From assembly GCF_049059935.1 (NCBI RefSeq), contig NZ_JBMGQR010000044.1, positions 1 through 35,464 on the forward strand: a DNA stretch of 35,464 bases, written 5' to 3'. The notes under the pieces were generated by a model that was given only the letters and a program-made list of their open reading frames with translations, did no database searches and was not told where the DNA came from. Below are positions 16,094 to 22,941 of the stretch, in pieces (position 1 is the first letter of the stretch; each line of letters opens with the position of its first letter). Source of the DNA: JAURVT01 sp049059935 (GTDB taxonomy: Bacteria; Actinomycetota; Actinomycetes; Propionibacteriales; Nocardioidaceae). Both the position numbers and the translations under genes were made by a program.

Positions 16094-17677
16094 GTGGACA
16101 CGACCACGTTGTCCTCGGGACAGGTGCTCGGCGGTCGCTACGCGCTCAAGGACCTGATCAACGAGGGTGACGGCGTCTCGGTCTGGCTCGCCGAGGACAC
16201 CTCGCTGCACCGCTCGGTCGGCGTCTCGGCGCTGAGCGCCGACGACCGTCGCGCCGCCGACTTCCTCACCGCCGCCCGTGCCTCCACCAAGGTCACCGAC
16301 CCGCGGTTCCTGCGCGTCATGGACGCCGTCGAGGACGAGGACGGCGTCACCTACCTCGTCCGCGAGTGGGCGCGGGCCTTCCCGCTCGACGTCGTGCTGC
16401 GCGAGTCGACGATGCCCAGCCGGCGGGCGGCCACCATCGTCGCCGAGGTGGCCGAGGCGCTCGGCAACGCCCACGAGGCCGGCGTCTACCACCGCGAGCT
16501 GCGCCCGGCCGCGATCCTGCTCAAGGCCAGCGGCGCCGTCCGCATCACCGGCCTCGCGATCGACCACGTCATCGCCGGTCACGACCCCGAGGTCACCGAC
16601 CCGCAGCACGCCGAGGACGTCGACGTCGCGGGCGTCGGCCACCTGCTGTACGCGTGCCTCACCGGGCGCTGGCCCGGCTCCATCCCCACCAGCCTGCGTC
16701 GCGCCCCCACCGAGCACGGCCGGCTGATGCGCCCGCGGCAGGTGCGCGCCGGCGTCGCGCGCGACGTCGACACCGTGTGCGACCGCGTGCTCGGCACGCC
16801 GCCGCGTCACCACGAGACCCCGCTGCGCACCGCCCGCGACCTCGCGCACCAGCTGCACCTCAGTGGCGAGGACGACCCGATCGCGCCCGACGACCAGCCG
16901 AGCCTGATCCGCACCTCGTCGCCCGACGTGTTCCGCAACGACCCGGTGGTCGTGCCGCTCGGCCCACCGCCGGCGATCAACCCGCCCAAGCCCAAGCCGG
17001 CCGCCCTCGCCCCCGCGCCGCCGAGCACCTTCGAGCGCTCCAAGGCCCGGGCCGTGCGGGCCACCCGCGGCGACCGCGCGTGGATCGTCAGCGGCGTGCT
17101 GGTGGCGCTCGTCCTCGCGCTGTCCCTGGCGTTCATCGTCGGCCAGAACGCCGGCTCGACCGACACCCCGACCACGATCCCGTCAGGCGGCGACGACACG
17201 CGCGTCCAGGTGGAGCCGCTCGAGATCCGGCGCGTGCTGCCGATCGACCCCGAGGGCCAGGACGACGGTCAGGAGAACAACGACGAGGCGGGCCTGGCCG
17301 TCGACGGCGACCGCGCCACCGGCTGGCGCACGTCGGAGTACTACGGGTCGGCCGACCTCGCCGGCCTCAAGCGCGGCGTCGGCCTGGTCGTCGACCTCGG
17401 CGAGCAGCGCAACGTCCACGGCCTGCAGCTGACGCTCGGCGGCGAGCCCACCTCGTTGGCGGTGTACGCGAGCCCTCCGGGCGAGACGCGCACGCCGCGC
17501 AGCATCCGCGGGCTCCAGCGGCTGGGCAACCTCGACGGCACCGGCCCCAGCGCCTCGTTCTCCAACCCGCCCGCGCAGACCCGGTTCGTCGTGATCTGGC
17601 TGACCGAGCTGCCGGAGGTGCGCCCGGGCGTCTTCCAGGGCCAGGTCGACGAGGTCGAGGTGCGCGGCACGCCGTGA
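16094..17677 (+). CDS. MviN-type pseudokinase with membrane segment and discoidin-like C-terminal domain
   Basis: This 527-residue protein begins with a protein-kinase fold (GGRYALKDLINEGDGVSVWLAED). The catalytic residues are lost: the VAIK lysine region reads SVGVSAL (41-47), HRD is HRE (133-135) and DFG is GLA (ITGLAID, 151-157). A Pro-rich linker leads to one membrane segment at about 330-351. An extracytoplasmic domain follows with VDGDRATGWRTSEYYG...GVGLVVDLGEQ, typical of F5/8 type C/NedA-like galactose-binding folds. It corresponds to the C-terminal half of mycobacterial MviN, whose pseudokinase recruits FhaA when phosphorylated. It is therefore likely to regulate MurJ in trans; this is inference. 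GTG 16094 was chosen because the kinase fold starts right after; the AGAAGG at 16075-16080 is rather distant. Confidence 0.82.
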   Translation: MDTTTLSSGQVLGGRYALKDLINEGDGVSVWLAEDTSLHRSVGVSALSADDRRAADFLTAARASTKVTDPRFLRVMDAVEDEDGVTYLVREWARAFPLDVVLRESTMPSRRAATIVAEVAEALGNAHEAGVYHRELRPAAILLKASGAVRITGLAIDHVIAGHDPEVTDPQHAEDVDVAGVGHLLYACLTGRWPGSIPTSLRRAPTEHGRLMRPRQVRAGVARDVDTVCDRVLGTPPRHHETPLRTARDLAHQLHLSGEDDPIAPDDQPSLIRTSSPDVFRNDPVVVPLGPPPAINPPKPKPAALAPAPPSTFERSKARAVRATRGDRAWIVSGVLVALVLALSLAFIVGQNAGSTDTPTTIPSGGDDTRVQVEPLEIRRVLPIDPEGQDDGQENNDEAGLAVDGDRATGWRTSEYYGSADLAGLKRGVGLVVDLGEQRNVHGLQLTLGGEPTSLAVYASPPGETRTPRSIRGLQRLGNLDGTGPSASFSNPPAQTRFVVIWLTELPEVRPGVFQGQVDEVEVRGTP

Positions 17678-17700
17678 CGGACCCGTCCGGCCTCGTCGGC

Positions 17701-17720
17701 GTGGCAGGCTGGCCCGCGTG
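17701..17720 (+). promoter_or_regulatory. CAGGCT-type leaderless promoter of sigM
   Basis: CAGGCT (17705-17710) is followed by 7 bases and the GTG start at 17718. The first 13 bases are the same as at 8869-8881 before the uridine-kinase-like gene, pointing to a shared promoter class. Confidence 0.45.
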
Positions 17721-18368
17721 AGCGACGACGCCGGCGCCGTGGACCAGCGGTCCGACGCCGACCTGCTGCGCGCGCACGTCGACGGCGACCCCGACGCGTT
17801 CGCCGAGGTCGTGCGCCGCCACCAGGGACGTCTGTGGGCGGTCGCCCTGCGCACGCTCGGCCACCGCGAGGAGGCCGCCGACGCGCTGCAGGAGGCGCTC
17901 GTCAAGGCGTTCCGGTCGGCCGACTCCTTCCGCGGCGACGCCCAGGTGACCACGTGGCTGCACCGGGTGGTGGTCAACGCGTGCATCGACCGCACCCGCC
18001 GCAACGCCGTCCGTCCCGCCGACCCGCTGCCGGACGACCCCGACCGGCTCGCCGCGCTGGCCACCACCGACGGCGACCCCACCACCGACCGTCAGCGACG
18101 CGTCGACGTGATCGCCGCGCTGCAGCAGCTGCCCGTCGACCAGCGCGCCGCCCTGGTGCTCGTCGACATGGAGGGCTACTCGGTGGACGAGGCCGCCGAC
18201 CTCCTCGAGACCCGGCCGGGCACGGTGAAGTCGCGCTGCTCGCGCGGACGCGCCCGGTTGGCGCCGATCCTGGCCGACTGGCGGAACCGGGAGCCGTCCC
18301 CGCCCGTCACACCGACGGGGACGTCCGCGCCCCCGCCCGCCGACCACCCAGAGGAAGGAGCACCGTGA
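17718..18368 (+). CDS. sigM: ECF sigma factor SigM
   Basis: This 216-residue ECF sigma factor has region 2 (DPDAFAEVVRRHQGRLWAVA, HREEAADALQEALVKAFR, FRGDAQVTTWLHRVVVNACID). Region 4 follows with LPVDQRAALVLVDMEGYSVDEAA and TVKSRCSRGRARL, the helix-turn-helix that reads the -35. The C-terminal 30 residues are Pro-rich and dispensable-looking. Its place downstream of the murJ block and upstream of an anti-sigma gene and trxBA matches M. tuberculosis sigM (Rv3911). The GTG start directly follows a -10 element, and the stop overlaps the anti-sigma start. In relatives SigM controls surface and secreted proteins; its targets here are not visible. Confidence 0.92.
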   Translation: MSDDAGAVDQRSDADLLRAHVDGDPDAFAEVVRRHQGRLWAVALRTLGHREEAADALQEALVKAFRSADSFRGDAQVTTWLHRVVVNACIDRTRRNAVRPADPLPDDPDRLAALATTDGDPTTDRQRRVDVIAALQQLPVDQRAALVLVDMEGYSVDEAADLLETRPGTVKSRCSRGRARLAPILADWRNREPSPPVTPTGTSAPPPADHPEEGAP

Positions 18369-19021
18369 CCGACCACGACCGTCCCGCACCGGGCGACGAG
18401 CACCCCGACGTCACGGCCCTGCTCGCCGCGGACCCCGCCCCGCCCATCCCCGACGACGTCGCCGCACGCCTGCAGGCCGCGCTGCGCGCGGAGTCCGACG
18501 CCCGCGTCGCCGGCACCCGTCCGCGGGTGACCCCGATCGAGGCGGCCCGGCGGCGGCGTCGCGTCGTCCCGGCGCTGGCGGCCGCGGCCGTCGTCGTCGC
18601 GGTGGTGGCCGTGGGTGGCACCGCGCTCGTCCGGACCGGCGGAGGAGGCGGGGGCAGCGACGCGTCCAGCTCCGCCGAGGCCGGCGGTGCGGCCGACCGC
18701 GAGTCCGCGCCGTCCGAGCCGGGTGCGCTCGCGGCGCCGGAGGAGCCGGGCGCGGCCGACGGGTCCGGGGGCCGGCGGCTCGCCGAGGCGCAGGAGGCCG
18801 TCGACACCGGCCAGGCCCCCGCCGCGCTGCCGGCGCGCCCCGGCGCGCTGACCTGCACCGCCGACCAGCTCGACGTCACCAGCCGTCTGGCCGTGTCGTA
18901 CCGGGGCGACCTCGCCTGGCTCGTGACCGTTCCCGGCGACGGCGCGGACGGCCCGGAGTACGTGGTCTACGGCTGCCAGGGCGACGACGCGCGCCGGCTC
19001 GCGGTCGTCCGCCCGTCCTGA
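18365..19021 (+). CDS. SigM anti-sigma factor (single-pass membrane protein)
   Basis: This 218-residue protein has a short cytoplasmic N-terminus (DVTALLAADPAPPIPDDVAARL) and a basic stop (EAARRRRR). One membrane segment follows (VVPALAAAAVVVAVVAVGGTALV, about residues 59-81), then a Gly/Ser/Ala-rich linker and a small extracytoplasmic domain with two cysteines (LTCTADQLD and VYGCQGDDA), possibly disulphide-bonded. No HxxxCxxC zinc motif is present, as in the mycobacterial Rv3912 type. AAGGAG lies 5 bases before GTG 18365, and the start overlaps the sigM stop (GTGA). It probably holds SigM at the membrane until a signal arrives. Confidence 0.85.
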   Translation: MTDHDRPAPGDEHPDVTALLAADPAPPIPDDVAARLQAALRAESDARVAGTRPRVTPIEAARRRRRVVPALAAAAVVVAVVAVGGTALVRTGGGGGGSDASSSAEAGGAADRESAPSEPGALAAPEEPGAADGSGGRRLAEAQEAVDTGQAPAALPARPGALTCTADQLDVTSRLAVSYRGDLAWLVTVPGDGADGPEYVVYGCQGDDARRLAVVRPS

Positions 19022-19029
19022 GGCGCTGC

Positions 19030-19056
19030 GGGAATCCCCACCGCCTACCCTTGGTT
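19030..19056 (+). promoter_or_regulatory. SigR/SigH-type promoter of trxB
   Basis: GGGAAT (19030-19035), an 18-base spacer and GTT (19054-19056) match the known SigR (Streptomyces) and SigH (Mycobacterium) consensus GGGAAT-N18/19-GTT. A TACCCT hexamer (19047-19052) within the spacer could act as a housekeeping -10. Both would give a leader of about 40-50 bases before the trxB ATG. Confidence 0.7.
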
Positions 19057-19107
19057 GGAGTCCACGGGTCGACGTCCGGCCCCCATCGACGCGAGAGAGA
19101 GCACCTC

Positions 19108-20070
19108 ATGTCCAGCGACGTGCGCAACGTCATCATCATCGGCTCGGGCCCCGCGGGCTACACCGCCGCGATCTACACCGCGCGCGCCAACCTGCTCCCG
19201 CTCGTCTTCGAGGGCTCCGTCACCGCCGGTGGCGCGCTGATGAACACCACGGACGTCGAGAACTTCCCCGGGTTCCCCCAGGGCGTCATGGGCCCGGCCC
19301 TGATGGACGACCTCCGCGCCCAGGCCGAGCGCTTCGGCGCGGAGCTGGTGCCCGAGGACGTCATTGAGGTCGACCTCACCGGCGACGTCAAGATCGTGCG
19401 CACCGACTCCGGTGAGTTCAAGGCGCGCTCGGTGATCCTGGCCACCGGCTCGGGCTACCGCAAGCTCGACGTCGACGGCGAGGACCGCCTGTCCGGCCAC
19501 GGCGTCAGCTGGTGCGCCACGTGCGACGGCTTCTTCTTCCGCGAGCAGGAGATCGTCGTCGTCGGCGGTGGCGACTCCGCCGTCGAGGAGGCCACCTTCC
19601 TGACCCGCTTCGCCTCCAAGGTGACGCTGGTGCACCGCCGCGACTCGCTGCGCGCCTCGGCGATCATGCAGGACCGCGCGTTCACCAACGACAAGATCGA
19701 GATGGCCTGGAACAGCGCCGTCGAGGCCATTCACGGCGACGACAAGCTCACCGGCGTCACGCTGAAGGACACCGTCACGGGCGAGACCCGCGAGCTGCCC
19801 GCCACGGGCCTGTTCGTGGCCATCGGCCACGATCCGCGCTCGGAGCTGCTCGGCGGTCAGGTCGACCTCGACGACGAGGGCTACGTCCTGGTGCAGAACG
19901 GCTCGACGGCCACCAACCTCGACGGCGTGTTCGCGTGCGGCGACCTGGTCGACCACACCTACCGCCAGGCGATCACGGCGGCCGGCACCGGCTGCCAGGC
20001 CGCCCTCGACGCCGAGAAGTTCCTCGCCGCCCTGGAGCAGATCGAGGCGCACGAGCTCGCCTCGGCCTGA
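19108..20070 (+). CDS. trxB: Thioredoxin reductase
   Basis: This 320-residue FAD/NADPH enzyme reduces thioredoxin in the cytosol. FAD-binding IIIGSGPAGYTAAIYTARA is at the N-terminus, the redox-active CATC is at residues 136-139 and the NADPH motif VVVGGGDSAVEEATFL follows. The C-terminal FAD block is GVFACGDLVDHTYRQAITAAGTGCQAALDAEKFL. The ATG at 19108 is preceded by a GAGAGAGAG tract. A SigR/SigH-type promoter upstream fits thiol-stress control. It corresponds to M. tuberculosis trxB2 (Rv3913). Confidence 0.97.
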   Translation: MSSDVRNVIIIGSGPAGYTAAIYTARANLLPLVFEGSVTAGGALMNTTDVENFPGFPQGVMGPALMDDLRAQAERFGAELVPEDVIEVDLTGDVKIVRTDSGEFKARSVILATGSGYRKLDVDGEDRLSGHGVSWCATCDGFFFREQEIVVVGGGDSAVEEATFLTRFASKVTLVHRRDSLRASAIMQDRAFTNDKIEMAWNSAVEAIHGDDKLTGVTLKDTVTGETRELPATGLFVAIGHDPRSELLGGQVDLDDEGYVLVQNGSTATNLDGVFACGDLVDHTYRQAITAAGTGCQAALDAEKFLAALEQIEAHELASA

Positions 20071-20085
20071 GGGGTTCGCCGACGC

Positions 20086-20113
20086 GGGAATGTCCGCGGC
20101 AGCCCGTAGCGTT
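20086..20113 (+). promoter_or_regulatory. SigR/SigH-type promoter of trxA
   Basis: GGGAAT (20086-20091), a 19-base spacer and GTT (20111-20113) give a second thiol-stress type promoter in the trxB-trxA gap. The trxA gene can therefore be transcribed on its own as well as from trxB. Confidence 0.62.
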
Positions 20114-20187
20114 GGACCTCTCGTAGCACCCAGTCTTCACCCACAGCACCGGCCCATCGACCGGTCGACCCTCGAGGAGCATGACCC

Positions 20188-20514
20188 GTGGCCAACATCA
20201 ATGCCGTCACCGACGCCGAGTTCAAGGACACCGTCCTGGGGTCCGACAAGCCCGTGCTGGTCGACTTCTGGGCCGAGTGGTGCGGCCCGTGCCGTCAGGT
20301 CGGCCCGATCCTCGAGGAGATCGCCGCCGAGCACGGCGACAACCTCACGATCGTCAAGCTCAACGTCGACGAGAACCCGCAGACGCCGGCGCAGTACCGC
20401 GTCACGGGCATCCCGACGATGAACGTCTACCAGAACGGCGAGGTCGTCAAGACCATCGTCGGCGCCAAGCCCAAGGCCGCTCTCCTGAAGGATCTCCAGG
20501 AGTTCACGGGCTGA
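20188..20514 (+). CDS. trxA: Thioredoxin
   Basis: This 108-residue thioredoxin has the active site WCGPC (C32, C35) after LVDFWAEWC and the cis-proline block GIPTMNVYQNGE. It passes electrons from TrxB to ribonucleotide reductase, peroxidases and oxidised proteins. The GTG at 20188 is used with AGGAG about 8 bases upstream; the nearby ATG at 20181 is in another frame. A strong hairpin follows at 20535. Confidence 0.97.
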   Translation: MANINAVTDAEFKDTVLGSDKPVLVDFWAEWCGPCRQVGPILEEIAAEHGDNLTIVKLNVDENPQTPAQYRVTGIPTMNVYQNGEVVKTIVGAKPKAALLKDLQEFTG

Positions 20515-20534
20515 CACCAGCCCCCTGAGCGTCA

Positions 20535-20565
20535 GGGCCCGGCTCCCCTCGTGGGGGCCGGGCCC
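20535..20565 (+). terminator. Terminator hairpin after trxA
   Basis: GGGCCCGGCTCCCC pairs with the text ending at GCCGGGCCC (20565) around a 3-base loop, about 12 pairs plus one wobble. No T-run follows; instead the stem abuts the -10 element of the next gene. Confidence 0.7.
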
Positions 20566-20571
20566 TAGTCT
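20566..20571 (+). promoter_or_regulatory. -10 element, leaderless start of aminotransferase
   Basis: TAGTCT begins on the base after the trxA terminator stem and ends 6 bases before GTG 20578. The stem therefore occupies the spacer and -35 area of this promoter. Confidence 0.5.
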
Positions 20572-20577
20572 TGCCCG

Positions 20578-21891
20578 GTGAGCAGCACGCCGGTCCCCCA
20601 GGGGCGCTCGACCCGTCTGGACTCCTACGTCGACCGGTACGCCGCACGCACCCAGGGCATGACCGCCTCGGAGATCCGGGCACTCTTCTCGGTCGCGAGC
20701 CGTCCCGAGGTGGTCTCGCTGGCCGGGGGGATGCCCAACATCTCCGGGCTGCCGCTCGACGTCGTCAGCCAGAGCCTGGCCGACCTCGTCGCCGACCGGG
20801 GCACCGTCGCCATGCAGTACGCGTCGGCCCAGGGCGACCCGGTGCTGCGCGAGCAGATCACCGAGGTGATGCGCCTGGAGGGCATCAAGGCCCACCCCGA
20901 CGACGTGTGCGTCACCGTGGGCAGCCAGCAGGCCGTCGACCTCGTCACCCGGATCTTCTGCGACCCCGGCGACGTCGTGCTCTGCGAGGCACCGAGCTAC
21001 GTCGGGGCGCTCGGGGTGTTCCGCGCGTACCAGTGCGACGTCGTGCACGTCGCCATGGACGACGACGGGTTGGTGCCCGAGGCGCTGCGGCAGGCGATCG
21101 CGTCGGTGCAGGCCGCCGGCAAGCGGATCAAGTTCCTCTACACGATCCCGAACTTCCACAACCCCGCCGGCGTCTCGCTCGCGACGGAGCGCCGCGCGGA
21201 GATCCTCCAGATCTGCGCCCAGGCCGACCTCCTGGTGCTCGAGGACAACCCGTACGGGCTCCTGGGCTTCGCCGACGAGCCCTTCCGCGCCCTGCGGGCC
21301 GACGAGGCCGAGCGCGTGGTCTACCTCGGCTCGTTCTCCAAGACCTTCGCGCCCGGCTTCCGGGTCGGCTGGGTGCTCGCGCCGCACGCCGTCCGCGAGA
21401 AGCTGGTGCTGGCGCAGGAGTCGGCCACGCTGTGCCCGCCGACGTTCTCGCAGCTGGCCGTCTCGTCCTACCTGGCCGACCACGACTGGCAGGGCCAGGT
21501 GAAGGCGTTCCGCGAGATGTACCGCGAGCGCCGCGACGCGATGCTCGGTGCGCTGGAGGACCAGATGCCCGCCGGCACCACGTGGACGCGGCCCGAGGGC
21601 GGGTTCTACGTGTGGCTGACGCTGCCCGAGGGCATCGACGCCAAGGCCATGCTGCCGCGCGCCGTCACCGCGCGGGTCGCCTACGTCCCCGGCACCGCGT
21701 TCTACGCCGACGGCTTCGGGTCGTCGTGCATGCGGCTGTCGTACTGCTACCCCTCGCCCGCGCGCATCGTCGAGGGCGTCCGGCGGCTGTCCGGCGTGAT
21801 CGACGCCGAGATGGACCTGCGCCGGACGTTCGGCGCGCCCGTGCCCCGGGTCGAGCGCGGGTACGACACCCCCCAGTCCGACCTGTCCTGA
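20578..21891 (+). CDS. PLP-dependent aminotransferase, fold type I (LysN/MocR-like, no DNA-binding domain)
   Basis: This 437-residue class I/II aminotransferase has text typical of the 2-aminoadipate/aromatic aminotransferase branch related to MocR regulators: VSLAGGMPNISGLPLDVV, VGSQQAVDLVTRIFCDPGD, TIPNFHNPAGVSL and EDNPYGLLGF. SFSKTFAPGFRVGW holds the PLP lysine (K255), and RLSYCYPSP contains the C-terminal substrate-carboxylate arginine. No helix-turn-helix domain is attached. The substrate is not determinable. The GTG start directly follows a -10 element. It lies 35 bases upstream of the Ddl-like gene, so the two likely form an operon, hinting that the aminotransferase may supply or modify an amino acid for the ligase (inference). 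Confidence 0.87.
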   Translation: MSSTPVPQGRSTRLDSYVDRYAARTQGMTASEIRALFSVASRPEVVSLAGGMPNISGLPLDVVSQSLADLVADRGTVAMQYASAQGDPVLREQITEVMRLEGIKAHPDDVCVTVGSQQAVDLVTRIFCDPGDVVLCEAPSYVGALGVFRAYQCDVVHVAMDDDGLVPEALRQAIASVQAAGKRIKFLYTIPNFHNPAGVSLATERRAEILQICAQADLLVLEDNPYGLLGFADEPFRALRADEAERVVYLGSFSKTFAPGFRVGWVLAPHAVREKLVLAQESATLCPPTFSQLAVSSYLADHDWQGQVKAFREMYRERRDAMLGALEDQMPAGTTWTRPEGGFYVWLTLPEGIDAKAMLPRAVTARVAYVPGTAFYADGFGSSCMRLSYCYPSPARIVEGVRRLSGVIDAEMDLRRTFGAPVPRVERGYDTPQSDLS

Positions 21892-21926
21892 CGCGGCCCG
21901 TCCGCACGCCCCGATCGGAGCACCCC

Positions 21927-22880
21927 ATGGAGCCCACCCCCGGCCGCGTCGTCGTCCTCGCCGGCGGCCTGTCCCACGAGCGCGACGTGTCGCTGAAGTC
22001 CGGGCGCCGGGTCAGCGACGCGTTGCGCTCGGCGGGCCTCGAGGTCGAGGAGTCCGACCTCGACGCCCACCTCCTGGAGGGCCTGCGCGCCGACCCACCG
22101 TCGTGCGTGGTGCCGCTCGTGCACGGTGAGGCCGGCGAGGACGGGGCCGTCCGCGAGGTCCTGGAGATGCTCGGCGTCCCCTACGTCGGCTCCACCCCCG
22201 GTGCCTGCCGGCTCGCGTTCGACAAGCCCGTCGCCAAGCAGGTCGTGGCCGCCGCCGGCATCGCCACCCCGCGGTCGGTCGCGCTGCCCCACGAGATGTT
22301 CCGCGAGCTGGGCGCGTCCACCGTGATGGAGCTGCTCGTGGGCACCGTCGGTCTCCCCCTCGTGGTCAAGCCCGCGCGCGGCGGCTCGGCCCTCGGCGTG
22401 AGCGTCGTGCACGAGCCCGCCGAGCTGCCTGCGGCGATGGTGGCCTGCTTCGCCTACGGGTCGGTCGCGCTCGTCGAGCAGCTGGTGCGCGGCGACGAGG
22501 TCGCCGTCGGCGTCGTCGACACCGGTGACGGACCCGTGGCGCTGCCCGCGGTCGGCATCGCACCCCGCTCGGGCGTCTACGACTACGCCGCTCGCTACAC
22601 CGCCGGCGAGACCGAGTTCCACACCCCCGCCCACCTGTCGCCCGCGACGGCGGCCGAGGTGGCCCGCGTCGCCGTCGCCGCCCACGAGGCCCTCGGGCTG
22701 CGGCACCTGTCGCGGTCCGACCTGATCGTCGACGCCGACGGCACGGTCTGGTTCCTCGAGGTCAACGTCGCGCCCGGCATGACCGAGACGTCGTCGGTGC
22801 CGCTCGCCATCGACGCCTCGGACTGGAACCTGGCCGGCCTGTGCGCCGCCCTGGTGACCCGGGCCAGCGGGTCGGCCTGA
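21927..22880 (+). CDS. D-alanine-D-alanine ligase-like ATP-grasp protein
   Basis: This 317-residue protein has the Ddl N-terminal motif VVVLAGGLSHERDVSLKSGRRV. The ATP-grasp body contains LPLVVKPARGGSALGVSVV, the serine-loop-like text SGVYDYAARYTAG, and the metal-binding end FLEVNVAPGMTETSSVPLA (family consensus EINTLPGMT). CGGAG 6 bases before ATG 21927 supports the start. It may ligate D-Ala or another D-amino acid, or a different carboxylate-amine pair; the housekeeping ddl of actinobacteria usually lies elsewhere. Its partner is the upstream aminotransferase. It occupies the place where mycobacteria have cwlM. Confidence 0.82.
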   Translation: MEPTPGRVVVLAGGLSHERDVSLKSGRRVSDALRSAGLEVEESDLDAHLLEGLRADPPSCVVPLVHGEAGEDGAVREVLEMLGVPYVGSTPGACRLAFDKPVAKQVVAAAGIATPRSVALPHEMFRELGASTVMELLVGTVGLPLVVKPARGGSALGVSVVHEPAELPAAMVACFAYGSVALVEQLVRGDEVAVGVVDTGDGPVALPAVGIAPRSGVYDYAARYTAGETEFHTPAHLSPATAAEVARVAVAAHEALGLRHLSRSDLIVDADGTVWFLEVNVAPGMTETSSVPLAIDASDWNLAGLCAALVTRASGSA

Positions 22881-22893
22881 CGCAGGCGCTTTG

Positions 22894-22937
22894 GCGTCTA
22901 GTCGTCAGAGTGATTTGTCGACATGACGACTAGTCGC
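22894..22937. terminator. Bidirectional hairpin between ddl-like gene and parB
   Basis: CTAGTCGTCA (22898-22907) pairs with TGACGACTAG (22924-22933), extended by GCG/CGC after one mismatch, across a 16-base loop. It lies between two convergent stops, so a shared terminator is the simplest reading. The loop contains TTGTCGACA, one base from the DnaA box TTGTCCACA. Confidence 0.55.
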
Positions 22938-22941
22938 TGAG

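Noticed and set aside
20181..20528. ATG 20181 as the trxA start
   Set aside because: It is in another frame. The thioredoxin frame begins at GTG 20188.
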